The notes under the pieces were generated by a model. That model saw only the letters and a list, made by a program, of their open reading frames with translations. It was not told the origin of the DNA and searched no databases. Shown one piece after another: positions 11,546 through 24,152 of a stretch of 64,000 nt of DNA. Location: contig JADWOT020000005.1 of NCBI GenBank assembly GCA_036345935.2, forward strand, positions 2,970,696 through 3,034,695. Reading direction: 5' to 3'. The number at the start of each line of letters is the position of its first letter. Position 1 is the stretch's first letter. Both the position numbers and the translations under genes were made by a program. Source of the stretch: Taenia hydatigena (Eukaryota > Platyhelminthes > Cestoda > Cyclophyllidea > Taeniidae).

Positions 11546-12363
11546 GGTAAAAGAAAGCAAAATATCAGGGTAGATTATATGCATTCAACAGGCAGAGGAA
11601 ATGAGCCGCTGGCATAGCTCTGAGACTAAATCTGTGTTACCCTGACCGAAACTGGCAGTCCAAACAAACAAAGTATTACATTGTCCCTCTCCTCTTTCGA
11701 GCATCGCCCCCCGACGCTCCCCTTGTTAGACATCGCGCGTCAGCCTTCACAACGTAATTAGTGCTGCAATAAGCATCCACGAGCTAATAATGCCAGTCGC
11801 CGACATTCGACACAAAAGGCCAATCTTGGCAGTTTAATTAAGTTTGGTGTTTCGTTCGCTTGGGTAACAAAGTTTAGAATTAGAGGCCTTGCCAACCATC
11901 ATTATGTTCGTACGCAGACGTTAGCGCCCCGATCTCCTTTAGCAAGTGTATTAGGGATAATCCCCGAGCCGAAATCTTTCCAGGTGGTCCATGGCTTGTA
12001 TCGATTCAGTTGTTAATAGCTTTTTTGTGAAACACGAAGATAAGGCAGATGCCGAAGGTGAACGTCAATCATAGTCCTTCTGCTATGGGATGTCAGAGAT
12101 ACTCCCTTCAGTAGCACATGCACTTCTCTCGCACCGCTGCATTGTGCTACAGGTGGTAGAGATCGGGATAGAAATCCTGTAGAGTCGGGTCTGCTTTCTG
12201 CTGTAAAAGAAGGCAAAATACCGGGGCAGAATACATATACATTCAACAGACACAGGGAAATGAGCCGCTGGCGCGTTTCGCAGGCTAGCCTACGCTGCTA
12301 GGGCAATATGGCCACATTTCTGTGACTCTGACCGAAACTGGCAGTCAATAAAACAGTTTTGCA
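11546..12363 (+). mobile_element. full-length TRIM, short-LTR variant
   Basis: 5' LTR 11546-11680, internal region 11681-12201, 3' LTR 12202-12363. Both LTRs start (T/G)GTAAAAGAA and lack the approximately 24 bases (GCGTCCCGAGGCTCCC and following) that open the other LTRs, so the shortened LTR is a feature of this copy or subfamily, not a chance end loss. The internal region is colinear with the other copies. No exact target duplication is visible. Confidence 0.8.
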
Positions 12364-14037
12364 ATAACTTTGTGTAAGTTGTATATTTGCTTTTGCAATA
12401 TGCATAAAAGCGTGAAATTCTTTGATTTTCTGGTCAATAATGCAGTAGATTCTTAATGGCTCCCAATTCCTTTGTATATAGATGTGCATTTCTCTCTGGT
12501 CCTATTCATCCCAGATAAGTATGGGATAACATCATCCGCCATTTACCGTGGATGATAAAAATATCTTCCTTTTTCTATGGCTGTAGATACACTGCTCCCT
12601 CACTAACGGATAGATGCGCGATTTTTAGATAAACGAATGCCTCCACACACACACACACACACACACACAAAGGCGCTATCAGATTGCATTGAGCATCTAA
12701 GTACGTTCCATTTGGTGTTTTACACTTTCTCTTATGCACAAACGTGGACAGGACAAAGTACGTCCTCCTTTAGTTTGCGCCGACTAGACACTTGTCTATC
12801 CGGATGACTGCCTAACTAACCGGCTTGCTCTCTAAAGTATTCTGTTTTTGTGATTGTGTCGAATTAATTTTCCAGTGAGCAAAAATCTACCGCTAGTTGC
12901 TTTTTTGAGAAAAATTCTCCCCTAAGCCTTGCCCCAAATCCTCTCCACAAGGATTCACCTTCCTCCCACTCGCTCTCTCCCCTAATGGGAGCGGAAATGA
13001 GTGTTAGGCTGAATGGTTCACTGCCAAGTGCTCACTAGCCGAAATTAAATGTCTCCATGACAGTCCAAACCCGAAGATTTAGTGCGAAGATAATGTGCAA
13101 TCTAACGGCCATTTTCTCTTGTCGCTACAAAACTAACCCATGAGAAGACTTCTCAGCATTTTTTGGGGGAAAAGAGAGTTAAAAATAGGGCTTGAGTGTG
13201 GAAAATATCGCCTCACACATGTCCTCACTTCATGCTCCCCACATTCCTTTGTTTATGCAAGCTTCAAGGGAATAGCAACCTTTTGCAGCAATGCCAATCA
13301 CACGGAGAGGCGATAATAAATGCTTTGAAGGCAAATAAAAAAGCAGAGCGGAGGTGATTAGAGCCTTTTTTTTCTTATAAAATCTCCAGTGTCTCGTCTG
13401 GAAAGGCCTGCGCCGTCCTACACATGTGTATGTTAATAATTTATTCAATCAACAATCTTTTTTCAAAAAAAGAGGGAACACTAACAGCTTAAACTTATTT
13501 AGTAAGGTCATGGTTTCTTCCTAAAAGTAAAGGAAGCCCACGTTTCCCTCTCCTCGACTCCGATGAAGGGAGCTGGGCGGGTTGTGTTCACTTTTCAAAC
13601 ATCGAACTCTTTAAAACAAAGATTTTGCACCCAAAAATCTTTTGGACAAACTTTCATTGTTTTTTTTCCATCCTCATGAAAAAAATGTCAAAGCTGAAGT
13701 GACTTGAGGTGGAGTTTGAAAAGCACATAATTTTCGTTTACCCTTCTTCTCCTGTCAACTAAGGCGAAGCGCCTAGAGCGCAATTGTCGGGATGACAAGA
13801 CGCGTCACACCGTTGTCTAAACAATCAGACTTTCGCATTGCAGGGCTTAAGAGAAGGGGAAAAGGAAACAGTCACAGAAAGTACGCATTTTATCCTGTGA
13901 AGGAGAATTACAAAGCCCACACAGAGGTTTGACGACTCTCATGGCCTATAAATGTACACCAAAATGACAAGGAGGTGGGGACGAAAGGGAGAATAACCTT
14001 CTTTTTTTTTACAAATGGGAAAGAGCAGGCAGTGGTT
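12364..14037. other. noncoding flank with a CA microsatellite
   Basis: Between the TRIM and the 3' end of the unknown three-exon gene. It contains a (CA)n tract near 12643-12669. Part of it must be the 3' UTR and terminator region of the minus-strand gene that ends at 14038. No reading frame here looks coding. Confidence 0.4.
12643..12669. repeat. (CA)n microsatellite
   Basis: About 13 uninterrupted CA units. Confidence 0.95.
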
Positions 14038-17000
14038 TCATCGCATGAGGGATACTTCCCTATTCTCCACAATTAGGTGTTGTTTGTTCTCTCTTATGAG
14101 ATAAATCCACACAGGTGGAGCATTTCTCACCGTGGAGGCACAGTCCAGACAGGTGATTAGGGCGTCTCGGTAGGACTGTTTTACCAGAGGTACTTGTAGC
14201 AATGACTCGGGAGTGGGAGCCACCTCAACAATGTCATCCTGGTCGCTTGACCTCTCTTGATCGGCCACTTCGACCGTCTCACACGAGGCAGCTGAGTTGA
14301 TAAACTCATTCACCCAACACAGCACTGCTAGGGGGATTTGACTCCAATGGAAGAATTTTTTGGCTCGCATATTTGTTTTGTGGAACATTTTTGGAGGCCA
14401 ACAACTACTAGCAGCCCACATCTGATAGTTGGTCACATACTCCAGGTAGTTGATGGGATCCAGCTCGGCTACTGCAGTGAGAGCTAAGTGATCATTGAAA
14501 GGTGAGAGAAGACACAAAAAGGTGTGACCAGCACTGAGATACACTTTTTGTAACAATTCCGGTTGATAGGGCACTCTTGAGACTATCCATCTATCTGAGG
14601 TGGCCGTCTCACTGATGGGCAGTACCGTCTCCTCACTCTTGCTCTCATTGTTCCCTTTTTGGTGTCGTTTGGGAATGAGTAAATTGTAAGTGGACGTGGA
14701 CGTATCAAAGAGTCGAAGGAAGTGATTATTAAAGATCTCGAGAAATTGTCGCGATCCACCCATCATACAAAGCCGATCAATGTCGTAGGAGGTGAAACAC
14801 AGGGGTAATAGGAGGTCAAGCGATTTTGTGGCTTCTGGACTGTCACCATCCCTCTTATCTCGCAATTCTATTATCTCCAAGTCCAACAGTTTCTCCTCTT
14901 CATTTGTGTCCTGAAGAAAACGAAAACGTATGAACAATTTATTCAGTTAGAAATGGGCAATAATAAGCGCGAACATTCGCCTCTTTTGTCTTCGGAAACC
15001 ACATTGACCTCAACCGAAACATCGTGATTAATTAGCCCTGTGCGAGGTCAAAATGGCGCTTCCTCTATCTTCTCTGTAGAAAAACTTCCTTTCATCAAGA
15101 AATTTTCTCTTCAAGTTAATTCGTGCACTAAAGCAAGGTATTTGGTGGGAAATTCCGTTAGGCTAGGCGATTTTGGCCTTTTTGCGATTAAATCGGTGCA
15201 TTAAAACAAACCAACTGGCGGGAAAAGTGATCTTTTAAAAAGTGCTTATCTGAATAGGTAATCTTACAGCTAATCAGTCGCTTGGGCGAATGCAGTTCGT
15301 TTTGTGCATAAAAAGGGTTTTCCTGATAGAAAAATTTTAAAATAATTTGGAATTTCACTCGGCGAGGAGCCAGTCCACTCCGGTGTGTTAAACCAACTTA
15401 ATTGGCAGATGAAAGTGCTTATTATTTGATGCGTTCTATCAGTTTTATTTATAATTTGAGAGTTTATACAATGCGTCGTTTTTAGCGTCTAATTTTGTCC
15501 TCCATTGTGGGTGGAAGTCCAACGATTGCCCGCATTCCACACATTTGGGGCGGTGGAAGGGAGCGAGGCGGTGGGGCCGAAAAGAAAGGAACAGACAACA
15601 ATCGCGTGAGCTATTTAACTTGCTAAAAAAGTAAGTCTTTTCCAAATGGAAGTAAAAGGCATGCAGGAAGAAGAGGAGTTGAAACGCATCCTTTGCCCTA
15701 GGATAAAAGGTCGTAGAAGGCAATGCATTAGGGAAGTTAGGCGGACCAAATAAAAGGGGAGAGAAAGGAAAGTAAGGGGTGAACGCGAAGGCAGTAATGG
15801 GGCGAATTCTACAAGTTAGTGCCTCGTTCTTGCATTTTAATTGGGACTAAAGTGTTTCCTGGATCCAGGCGGCCAATTTATTGCGATCAACTGGATCTTG
15901 ATCAAAATACGGTTTAAATTTCTTTCTTTTTTAATTTGAAACTTGAGTGAGAAGATGCTCTACTTTAAAGTAGAAAGTCGGAGGCTTCTGGGATGGTGTT
16001 TGAGAGGTTAAAAACTAAAAGGACGTCAAAACTAAGCAAATGAGATTCCACTCCAAGCCTTACTTTGATTATGGGTGTAGTCATGCATTTGTTGTCAAGA
16101 CGAGATGACAGTTGCTTAGAGACACACAAGGAGGTGGAAAATGGAAGGAGGCATCCTCAATGAAGGCTCTTCTTTCTAAAGAGTGCCTAAACACATCCCA
16201 CTTTTCCAGCAAGACAAAAGGTCTTGGGAACATGTTTAAATGCCTGCCAACCACTATGCACGCAAAAAACCGACAAGGAAAGCGAGAGAAAGAGAGAGAA
16301 AGGGCGTAACCTCGTAGAGGTAAGTTGGTGTGCGTTTTAGAATTACAGAGCTAGCAGTTATTGGACTGTCTGTAGACAACAACTATTAGTGTGTTATTGA
16401 ACATTCTGAGAATAGACGGATGAATGGTTGGATAGATGGATGGGTGTAGGACGGCTACAGCATTAATGAATGAATAAACGGGTAGATGAGTTGGTGGATG
16501 GATGAATGGGCAGCTGAACGGATGTAGGATGGGTAGATGGACGAATGGATATAAATGGTTTCGAGATAGATGAACAGACAGTTGGATAGTCGATAGTGGA
16601 TGGATCGATGGATGGGTGGACGGTTCAGGGTGGAGGAATGGAGAGATGGATAGCTTCATGAGTGAATTCAGGATACAGAGGCACAAGATAAATGGATGGT
16701 CAGATGAGTGGATGCAGGATGAGTAGAGGAGTGGAAGGATGTAAAGTGGAAGAAAGAATAGGCGAATGGACAATACAGGCTAGATGGATGGATAGAGGAT
16801 TGGCCGTTTTGCTTCACTGATCAAGAAGTCTCAGAACTATCAAACTTTTCCAGCTCACTGCAAAGCTGTCACACTCATTTTGCTCAACGCCAGAGCAGAC
16901 AGGCCAGTTTTGGCGGTGGTGGTGTTGCATAGTCCAAGCCACCTTCAAGGACCCTCTTAAGCATGGAATTTGGTGTGTATTGAGCATCTTATCATTGTCA

Positions 17001-20000
17001 GGTATCCACAAAGTTGGACAGATATTCTGCGTGGATGGGAGCGGTGGCCTTCGAAAGCCCAATCGCAATCCCTCTTCAACAGCGAGTTCCGGACATACAG
17101 ACGAGGTGGACCCATATTAACAGGGAAGAACGGAATCAGCGCCATAATTTTCAACCTCCTCATTCTACTTATCAAGACCGTCGACTGGAAGTTCCAGGTG
17201 CTCCAAAATTGTGCGTTTCCTATCGTCATGGCGTGCACCCGGTTGAGATGAAACAACTGTATACGTTAATGGATGAAAGACTAAGAGTTGGGAAAACTCG
17301 GTCTGACATCAGCATCAGCACTCTTAGCAGGAACCCATCTCTGAACGACAATCCAACAGTCCTTCTGCGCCTTCAAAAGCCTTTGAAGAGGAAAAGGCTC
17401 CCATGTGGTAGGAACTTTTGTTATTTTACAGAGACACTCGTCTTTAGTGCAAGTACCGTGAGATGCTTCTCGGTGAATCTTCCACCCTCTTTGAGGTGCT
17501 TTACACATCAGGGGAAACGTTCGGAAGAGGAGGTGCAAATTTGTTTAAATGCACCCTTTATGCAAATGCAGGGCTAATTGAATCAGTCTCGTGATTGAGT
17601 AGATGCTCTTGAAGCTCTAAGTAGATACCACCGCCAACTGTTCGTATGAGAAGAAGGAGAAGAGGAAAGGAAAGGGATAAGGAGTGAAATTAGAGGAAGT
17701 TATAACTCGGCGGCGAATGCAATATTCCACCTTTCTGTGGCCTGAATAAATCCTCTACTGAAAGAGTTCGAGCTTGCATAAGACTTGGCGGCAGGAGACA
17801 TACGAACAGGACTTGGGCTATTTTTCTGTGTGCGCGTGTGAGCGAATCCTTCATTACTGTGACGCCCGGCAATAGTCAGGACAAGTGTAAGAGAAAACGT
17901 TGCAAAGGAGGCATAAAAGGAGTGGAGGTTATGCGATGACCTGACCATAGTTTTATGCATATGTAACTACACGACCTTTGCAATCTCCGTGTAATTCTGT
18001 CCTCCGACATGACCCTGTAGGTAATGACTATAGTCTCCCAGCCTCTCTCTCCCCTACCTCCACAGCGGCAATAAAACATTCTTCTACAAAGAGTCGCTTT
18101 AAAGCGTAGTAGACCGTAAAAGCCTATTGGACTATAAAAATAGGACTTTGGTTTATATTATAGAAAATAAATTGCAAATAACACATTTGTAGTAGTTTAA
18201 GGAGGATTAAACAACCAAGACACATAACTAAGACCTTTTGTCTATAAAATTTGTTTAAAGTTGCGCATAAAGTTGTAGTGCGGAACGTTACTTTATGTCT
18301 ATGTGGGAATGGAGCTTAAAGCAGCCTTTTTGCGGGCTTGGAAGCAGTCATAGAGGCCAAGTCCTTCTTCAAAGCTGCTTGTAACGATCACTGTACCGGC
18401 TCTAATTCTCTCCAGGTTAGGCACCATCAAGCATGTTAATGACAGGCTTGACAGTCATTGTGCCACTACCAACACCACGACCGCTACCACAGGAGACAGT
18501 CCTCATGTACAATTAGAGTGACACTTGATAGGTCTGTAAGGCACCTTTTCATTCACCAAAGTCATTTTTTACTGATGTATTAGCCTCAAAAATGTTAATT
18601 TGATGTGATCTGTTTGGAATATGCAGGTGCTACTTGTACTTAAAGTGTCATACAGTTCTTTAGAATGACCTGACAGTGCATTTCACCTCCTTGAAAATTT
18701 ATTCTAAGTGTAAAAGCTGATGTGAGTAAAGTAAATAGAAATAATTAGTGGTTTAGATTTTTACCTACTGAAATACGTTTTAAGTAGACACTGCTTCTGG
18801 TCTACGCATATCCCATTATCTTTATTAAAAAATGATGTTTTTTTTAACACTGTCAATAATATTTATTGCCACAACTTACGATTTCTTTTTCAAACACCAA
18901 CAATCCCTTGTCGTATGGACTGCTGTAGATATTCAAAAAAGCCGTCAATTGCCAGCCTATGAGGGAGAGCACTCCAATTAATCGCCCTATCATGTATTGA
19001 GCTGCCAAAAGATTGTCTTTATTCCATTCGGGAATGCAAAATGGTGTGCCATTGAGTTTCACCTCAGTGAAGTGAAGTTCATCTCCACTCTCCGTGGGCT
19101 CACCCTCCCCTCCATTTGGATGGTCAGGCTGGACAAAGGAGATTTGTTTTTCGCTGGCCACACCGGAAATCCACAGCTGTTGGAGCAGCTGAGACATCCA
19201 AGCAGAAAAGGCGGTAGTTCCACCATATACACGAAAGGTGTTTTGGTGACACAGGGAGAAGCAAATGCGGGTGGTATTCGTCTTGGCGGTGGTGGGAGCT
19301 TCAGGCTTCATGAAGAAGAGGGTGTCCAACAGCCCGCGAATGTTAGCTCTACACTCGAAGGCGAATCCAGCACAGTTCAATACTTCGAAAAGTGTCAGCA
19401 TAAGATAGGGCGTCAGATCCGAATACTCTTTATAGGAGTCCCACGGGTGGCCCTCAAATTCAACCAGAAAGGAGCATGGCTTCTCTGGATCTAAATCCAC
19501 TGGTGATCTTTTTTTTCTACTGGTACCTTCCGAGGTTGAGGTGTCCCCTATTCTGCGAAAAGTGATTTGTTGTGGCCATAGCTACAAAAAGAGAGGCGAA
19601 AGAAAGACTGTATATTTGATTTACAGTGACATTCGACCACTTTGCAGGATTTTCTGACTCCGTGTTATGATCACTGCTTGAGTAACTCACCGCCTACATA
19701 ACTTTGATAACAAATATTTTTAGGACGGCAGTGGGTTTATTGCCACAAGACCAAAACCAAATACAGTGAATGGAGAGCGTTTGATGTGAATGTCCGAATT
19801 TGGGTGCGTTCACCCTCCGAAATGATTTCCACACCTCACCTCATCCATCCGGAAAAATGGTCTAAAGACTCTCTCATCAACAACATTCTTGTTCTATTGT
19901 GATTTTTTTAAAATTTTCCTATGATTTCATTTGGCTAGTTTTTTTCCAAGAAGGTAGAAAACATCGTTCAGTTATGTAGGTTGTTTGATTGCCGCGCTTT

Positions 20001-23000
20001 TTCTGGCGTTTCGGCAAACAGTTTCTTCAATGTAGGCAATTTTTCAAGCACAATTACTAAGGGTGGAGGGATACATCCAAGAGTAAATGAGGCGTAGCCT
20101 ATTTAATTCAATTCTTTAGGGAATTTTGACAAAAGACGACTACAATAAAATCGTCCAAATTTATTAAAGTTAAATTACAAGATGTTTACATTAAGCTAAC
20201 AAATAGTAAGGCTAAGTTTAAAGAATTCGAAAAAGGAGTTTCTAAATAAGTGAATTCGTCATAAGTGTGAAAACTTAAAAGCAATGGAATTCATTTGTAA
20301 CGTCATAACTCCTTTAATATATTAGTAAAATTTTAAAGATTACGAAGCTTGAGGCTCAGAAATTTTTAGACCTTTACATTTGTTAAATAATTAGCAATTT
20401 AAAAGACTATTTATCAGCGTACACAACTTGGGCGCCTGTTGTGAATTCACGCAGCCAATGATACACCTATCAGGAGACAAATCGATAATCGGTGGGAGAG
20501 CTATGATTAACACGTAACGCTGAATGGGGCGCATTGTGATTTGTGTTGCAAGCTTATTCAGAATTTTCGGTTTTGTTTAAAAGATGTAATTTTGTTTGGG
20601 GGTTTTATTTAATTACTACGTGATACCGAGGCGAAAACAACAAATTTGACGTGAAGGTAGTAAACACACGGTGAGTGAGTTGCAGGAGGGGGGGAGAGAG
20701 CAGGTGATACACTTTTTAACACTCACAAACGACTTCCTGCTCGTTCTAATTAACTATTTTAGCAATAAGCAGATTAGTTTTAGTGGTGCAGGAAATGTTA
20801 GATTCTATTCATTGCAAGGCGAAGGTATGGTCGTGATATTGCATTGAGCCGAAATAGATATGCTCTCTCACCGTTTTATTGCGCTTTCAAATTTCCCAAA
20901 GGTTGGAAAAAGAGGCTATTCCTCCTTCATCTACAAAAGTTGAAGGTTTCTTTTTCTTCCGGAGTTTTATAATCCATTGGGATCATTCCATCGCGTTCAG
21001 GGGAGACAGGGAGTTTATGGAAAAGGAGGAGGAGAGCATGGATGGTAGTTTCCAGTACCAAAGCGAATCGAGCATTATTTCACTTCACCTTGATGCTATG
21101 TGTGCTTTAAGAAGTAAACACAAAGTTGATAATTTGTCAGTACTGTGTTGTCGCCACCACTACGCCTCGATTGAGGATGTGATTTTAAAGGTCGCAGAGG
21201 TCTCTGACACCGATTTAAGTACGATATTTAAAGACGGAGGACGAAATGCAACTAGTTGTTCGAAAATTTCTGCAAAAAACTTTTTTATCATGATTCTGTC
21301 ATGGCCCTCGCCTCCAATTCCCCTGATTGGTCGATATCTCCACCCAGACTGACCAAAATACTATAAGTGGTGGGGATTGGAATCACCCTGTGTCTCCAGT
21401 AAACAGGCAGTAGTCACGTACACACATGCCGTACTGCTTTCTAGCTCATTCGCATCAGCGAAGAGTGACGTCCGTGCTGAAGCCCTGTCTCCTGATTCGC
21501 GTGTCATGGCATACCAAAAGGGGGGAAGGGCATGGCTGACATGCTATCTTTCAGTCATGTGGAGAAAGTCATGCCAACCAATGAGTGAGCAGACGGCTTG
21601 TAGTGACAGGTGACTGTTAGCCAAATTTTGGACTCTCGACTAAAGGCTAGGGTATCCACTCGTCGCCCATTTCATTGTTATAAGTCACGCACTACCACAA
21701 TCGTATAAGTCCCCTTCGCTTCGCACTCTCTATGTGTGTGTATATGTGGTGAAATAAAAATTCATTTGCTCCCCTCGTGAAGGCCGACCAAGTGGTGTTG
21801 AGATCTGCCTACTTCACACACAGAAACATTGCACTAGAGGTATGTAAGCATGGAGAGAGATGCGCAACACCTCTAAAAAAGGGTAGAGTTAATCTTCTAG
21901 GCGTGTACACTACCGGCAAGCTTTTTGAATGGGAATTTAACTTAGGGGGTTGTTGCAAAGTGTAAATGCGCGCCATTCTCTAGCGCCTTTTTTGTATCAC
22001 ATGCCACCATTCCACAGCCTAAATCCATTAGTCATTTAATGAGGCAGGAGGGAGTAGAAGAGCTGCGATGGTCAGTTAATCTCGTAAAAGGTAAGGAGGT
22101 GGAGCACCAGAAATATGGGGAAAACTAAAAGGAGTAGGGCATTTTCAGCATAATTGTGCAATGCGTTTACTACAGTAGGACTGAATTTTTAGCACAAATT
22201 GACAAACAGGTGTTGTTTTCTCGTCTTAAATTCGCTCATTCCACCTGTGACAGGAAGAAGTTTGACATTACGCAGCAAGATGAATGATGCGCGCAGTGGG
22301 ATATTCTTCTCGGTGGCATTCGAGACGGGCTTGTAGTGAAATCATCTATCCTACCAGCTTTTAAATGAATCATTTACGTCAAGATGCGGTAAAAAACAAG
22401 AACAGATCTAAACGATCTATTCCATCTTTTGGTGGTTACCGAAAGGCCATAAATGGTAAAATGTCAGATCAAATAAGATACAAAAAAGAAACAAAATAAA
22501 AGAGAGCATATGCTAATCTAATTTAGCAAGCTTTAAAAGGTTACTTTTCTTAAATGAATTTCTTGATGTACTCTAAAGTTTACAATCACGAATTAAATTT
22601 TGGGGTAGTAGAAGGAATTTACTGCATTTCCTCCCAAGGCAAAAGTGTAAATTAAAAATTAATGCAAAAACCTTTACTTGTGACCATAAATTAAAAGACG
22701 TTGTCTACAATTTTAGAAATATTACTTAATCTTATTCTTTGTGTTTTTTTAAGAAAAGTAAAATGAAGGTAGTGGAGCGTTAAAATTTCTTCATCATAGT
22801 TTATTCGGGCCAAATCTAAAGATAATCCAAACTCCCGGTCAAATTAAAGTCTCAGCAGATTTTACTTAGGAGCTGTTTTTGGAAGATATTGAGTGAACTC
22901 TTTGATTTTTTAACTTTTTGACTAACAATGTGAGAAAGGTGCGAAGGTGAGCACTTTCGCTGCTCCAGACCGAAATTTTGCTTCGCTGTGTGGTACTTTT

Positions 23001-24152
23001 GTCGTGATGAGGTCCTTTCAGTCCTCTTCCACGTTAATAGGCAAAAAAAATTTATCTCACATGACTTATTGCAAAGGTATGTTTGACTGGATTGACGCTA
23101 CGTGGGCAAAACTGGCAAAACTCTGCGTTCCTTTCGTGGTTGTTTTGTCTGAGGAGGGTTTTAACGTAATTAGTGCCCTCTAGTTTGCTCATCACGGAGA
23201 ACTTGTGGCTTAACTAAAATTATGAAAGGTGGTAGCTGACTTTTTCTAGTCTGAGTAAATAGATCTAAAATCTCGTATGATTTAAAATAAGAAAGTTAGG
23301 TTGAGAGCTAGTAGGTACATGAAAATCTGTGACAGAGGAGGATTCCCACCTTGTAATTTTGTTAGCTACTAATTAATTAACTGGATTTTGAGGCTTATTT
23401 ACCATTGGATAAATAAATTAGTTAATCAAATTTGAAAAGGAGGAAAATCCATTTCTGGCGTTTGGTTTCCTGACAACTTTATTAAAAACCTTGAGCAAAG
23501 AATTGTGCCTCACCTTCTGCAGCTCCTTCACTAAGTGTGAGACTAATTTTGGGGTAAAATTCATACAGTACAGTCGATTCCAGCCCTCCAGACCGACAAC
23601 AAGCATCCGTTTGGCAGGATTGAAAGCCATAACTCTTGATCGCCTATGTGTGAGCACTTTTGAAGTCCCAGGTCGGCATATCTGACAGTTTCCTATCGGT
23701 TTTACCACACTATCGGTCTGTTGATCATTTACTTGGCATCGGAAGAGGCAAGTGCTGGCCTCAGTTCCTCGGACATAGTGGCCGGTTGAAACCATCTTGT
23801 AGTCCATGGAGTAGAGGTAGGCTACCAACATCATGGCGAAGTGATAGACGGTTTCCGCCACTTCAGCAGATTGATGGATTGGCGAAAGTGTGAAGGGTTC
23901 CATGGGGAGTCGAAAAACTGTGTTCCGAATAGGGGGATGCCGTTGACCATCACTACTAGCGTGATACTTCTCTGGCGCATTGCATTGCCGCTCGTGATAG
24001 TTTAAATGTGGCCAAATGTGACTCATAAGGGAGCGAAGAAATTGGATGAATTGCGGTGGGCCCTGACAAATCCAGAGCTCATCCGTTGGCCGAAAGGTCA
24101 CAGCAATATAATTGGGAGGAAAAGGTGTGAGAAACGAATGACAGCTTCCCAT
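14038..24152 (-). CDS. unrecognised 737-aa protein with threefold internal repeat, three exons
   Basis: Exons 24152-23514, 19581-18880 and 14910-14038, all phase 0, with strong polypyrimidine acceptors (TTTTTGTAG, TTTTCTTCAG) and donors GTGAGG and GTAAGT. An in-frame TAA precedes the ATG. The N-terminus MGSCHS has Gly2 and Cys4 as in dually acylated (myristoyl/palmitoyl) proteins. Three related units are visible. Each has a helix-rich part ending in a G-[FYW] step and a LFR/LFF/LVF strand (about 90-150, 240-300, 400-447), followed by a part with a [CF]-S/T-x-Y/N...[RW] strand and a helix (VGLEGWNRLYCMNFTPKL; FSLCHQNTFRVYGG; FTSYDIDRLCMMGG). No catalytic motif or membrane span was seen. I do not recognise the family. 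Introns of 3,969 and 3,932 bp are far larger than in the neighbours, and further exons inside them cannot be excluded. Confidence 0.78.
16395..16800. repeat. degenerate GGAT/GATG tetranucleotide array
   Basis: About 400 bp dominated by GATGGATGG-like words (TGGATGAATG, GGATGGGTG, AGATGGATGG) with many point changes. It produces a spurious minus-strand frame rich in His-Pro-Ser-Ile (16351-16773). Confidence 0.9.
17014..17577 (+). CDS. hypothetical open frame within the large intron, opposite strand
   Basis: A 187-codon open frame without an ATG at its 5' end (first codon TTG; an in-frame ATG follows 7 codons later). A possible acceptor (ATCATTGTCAG) lies 17 bp upstream. The translation is basic, with a hydrophilic middle (RWTHINREERNQRHNFQ) and no recognised domain. 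It is longer than expected by chance at this base composition, but it overlaps long minus-strand frames, so local GC richness could explain all of them. Real status is doubtful. Confidence 0.2.
   Translation: MDRYSAWMGAVAFESPIAIPLQQRVPDIQTRWTHINREERNQRHNFQPPHSTYQDRRLEVPGAPKLCVSYRHGVHPVEMKQLYTLMDERLRVGKTRSDISISTLSRNPSLNDNPTVLLRLQKPLKRKRLPCGRNFCYFTETLVFSASTVRCFSVNLPPSLRCFTHQGKRSEEEVQICLNAPFMQMQG
19582..23513 (-). other. large intron 1 of the unknown gene
   Basis: AT-rich, nearly 4 kb. An open frame at 20879-21352 (+) starts at TTG and has a Phe-rich, non-protein-like translation; others are shorter. I see no TRIM copy and no satellite. Nothing else can be supported. Confidence 0.5.

Larger units (their letters stand above)
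14911..18879 (-). other. large intron 2 of the unknown gene
   Basis: Noncoding apart from a GGAT-type repeat at about 16395-16800 and an open frame at 17014-17577 (listed separately). The rest shows no coding frame, repeat copy or RNA gene that I can support. Confidence 0.55.

Noticed and set aside
16351..16773. 140-codon minus-strand frame rich in His-Pro-Ser-Ile
   Set aside because: It is a translation of the degenerate GGAT repeat.
18997..19494. 165-codon plus-strand frame
   Set aside because: It is antisense to exon 2 of the 737-aa gene, which has far better coding character and splice signals.
20879..21352. 157-codon plus-strand frame in intron 1 of the unknown gene
   Set aside because: It starts at TTG and its Phe-rich, patternless translation fits the number of such frames expected by chance in 64 kb.
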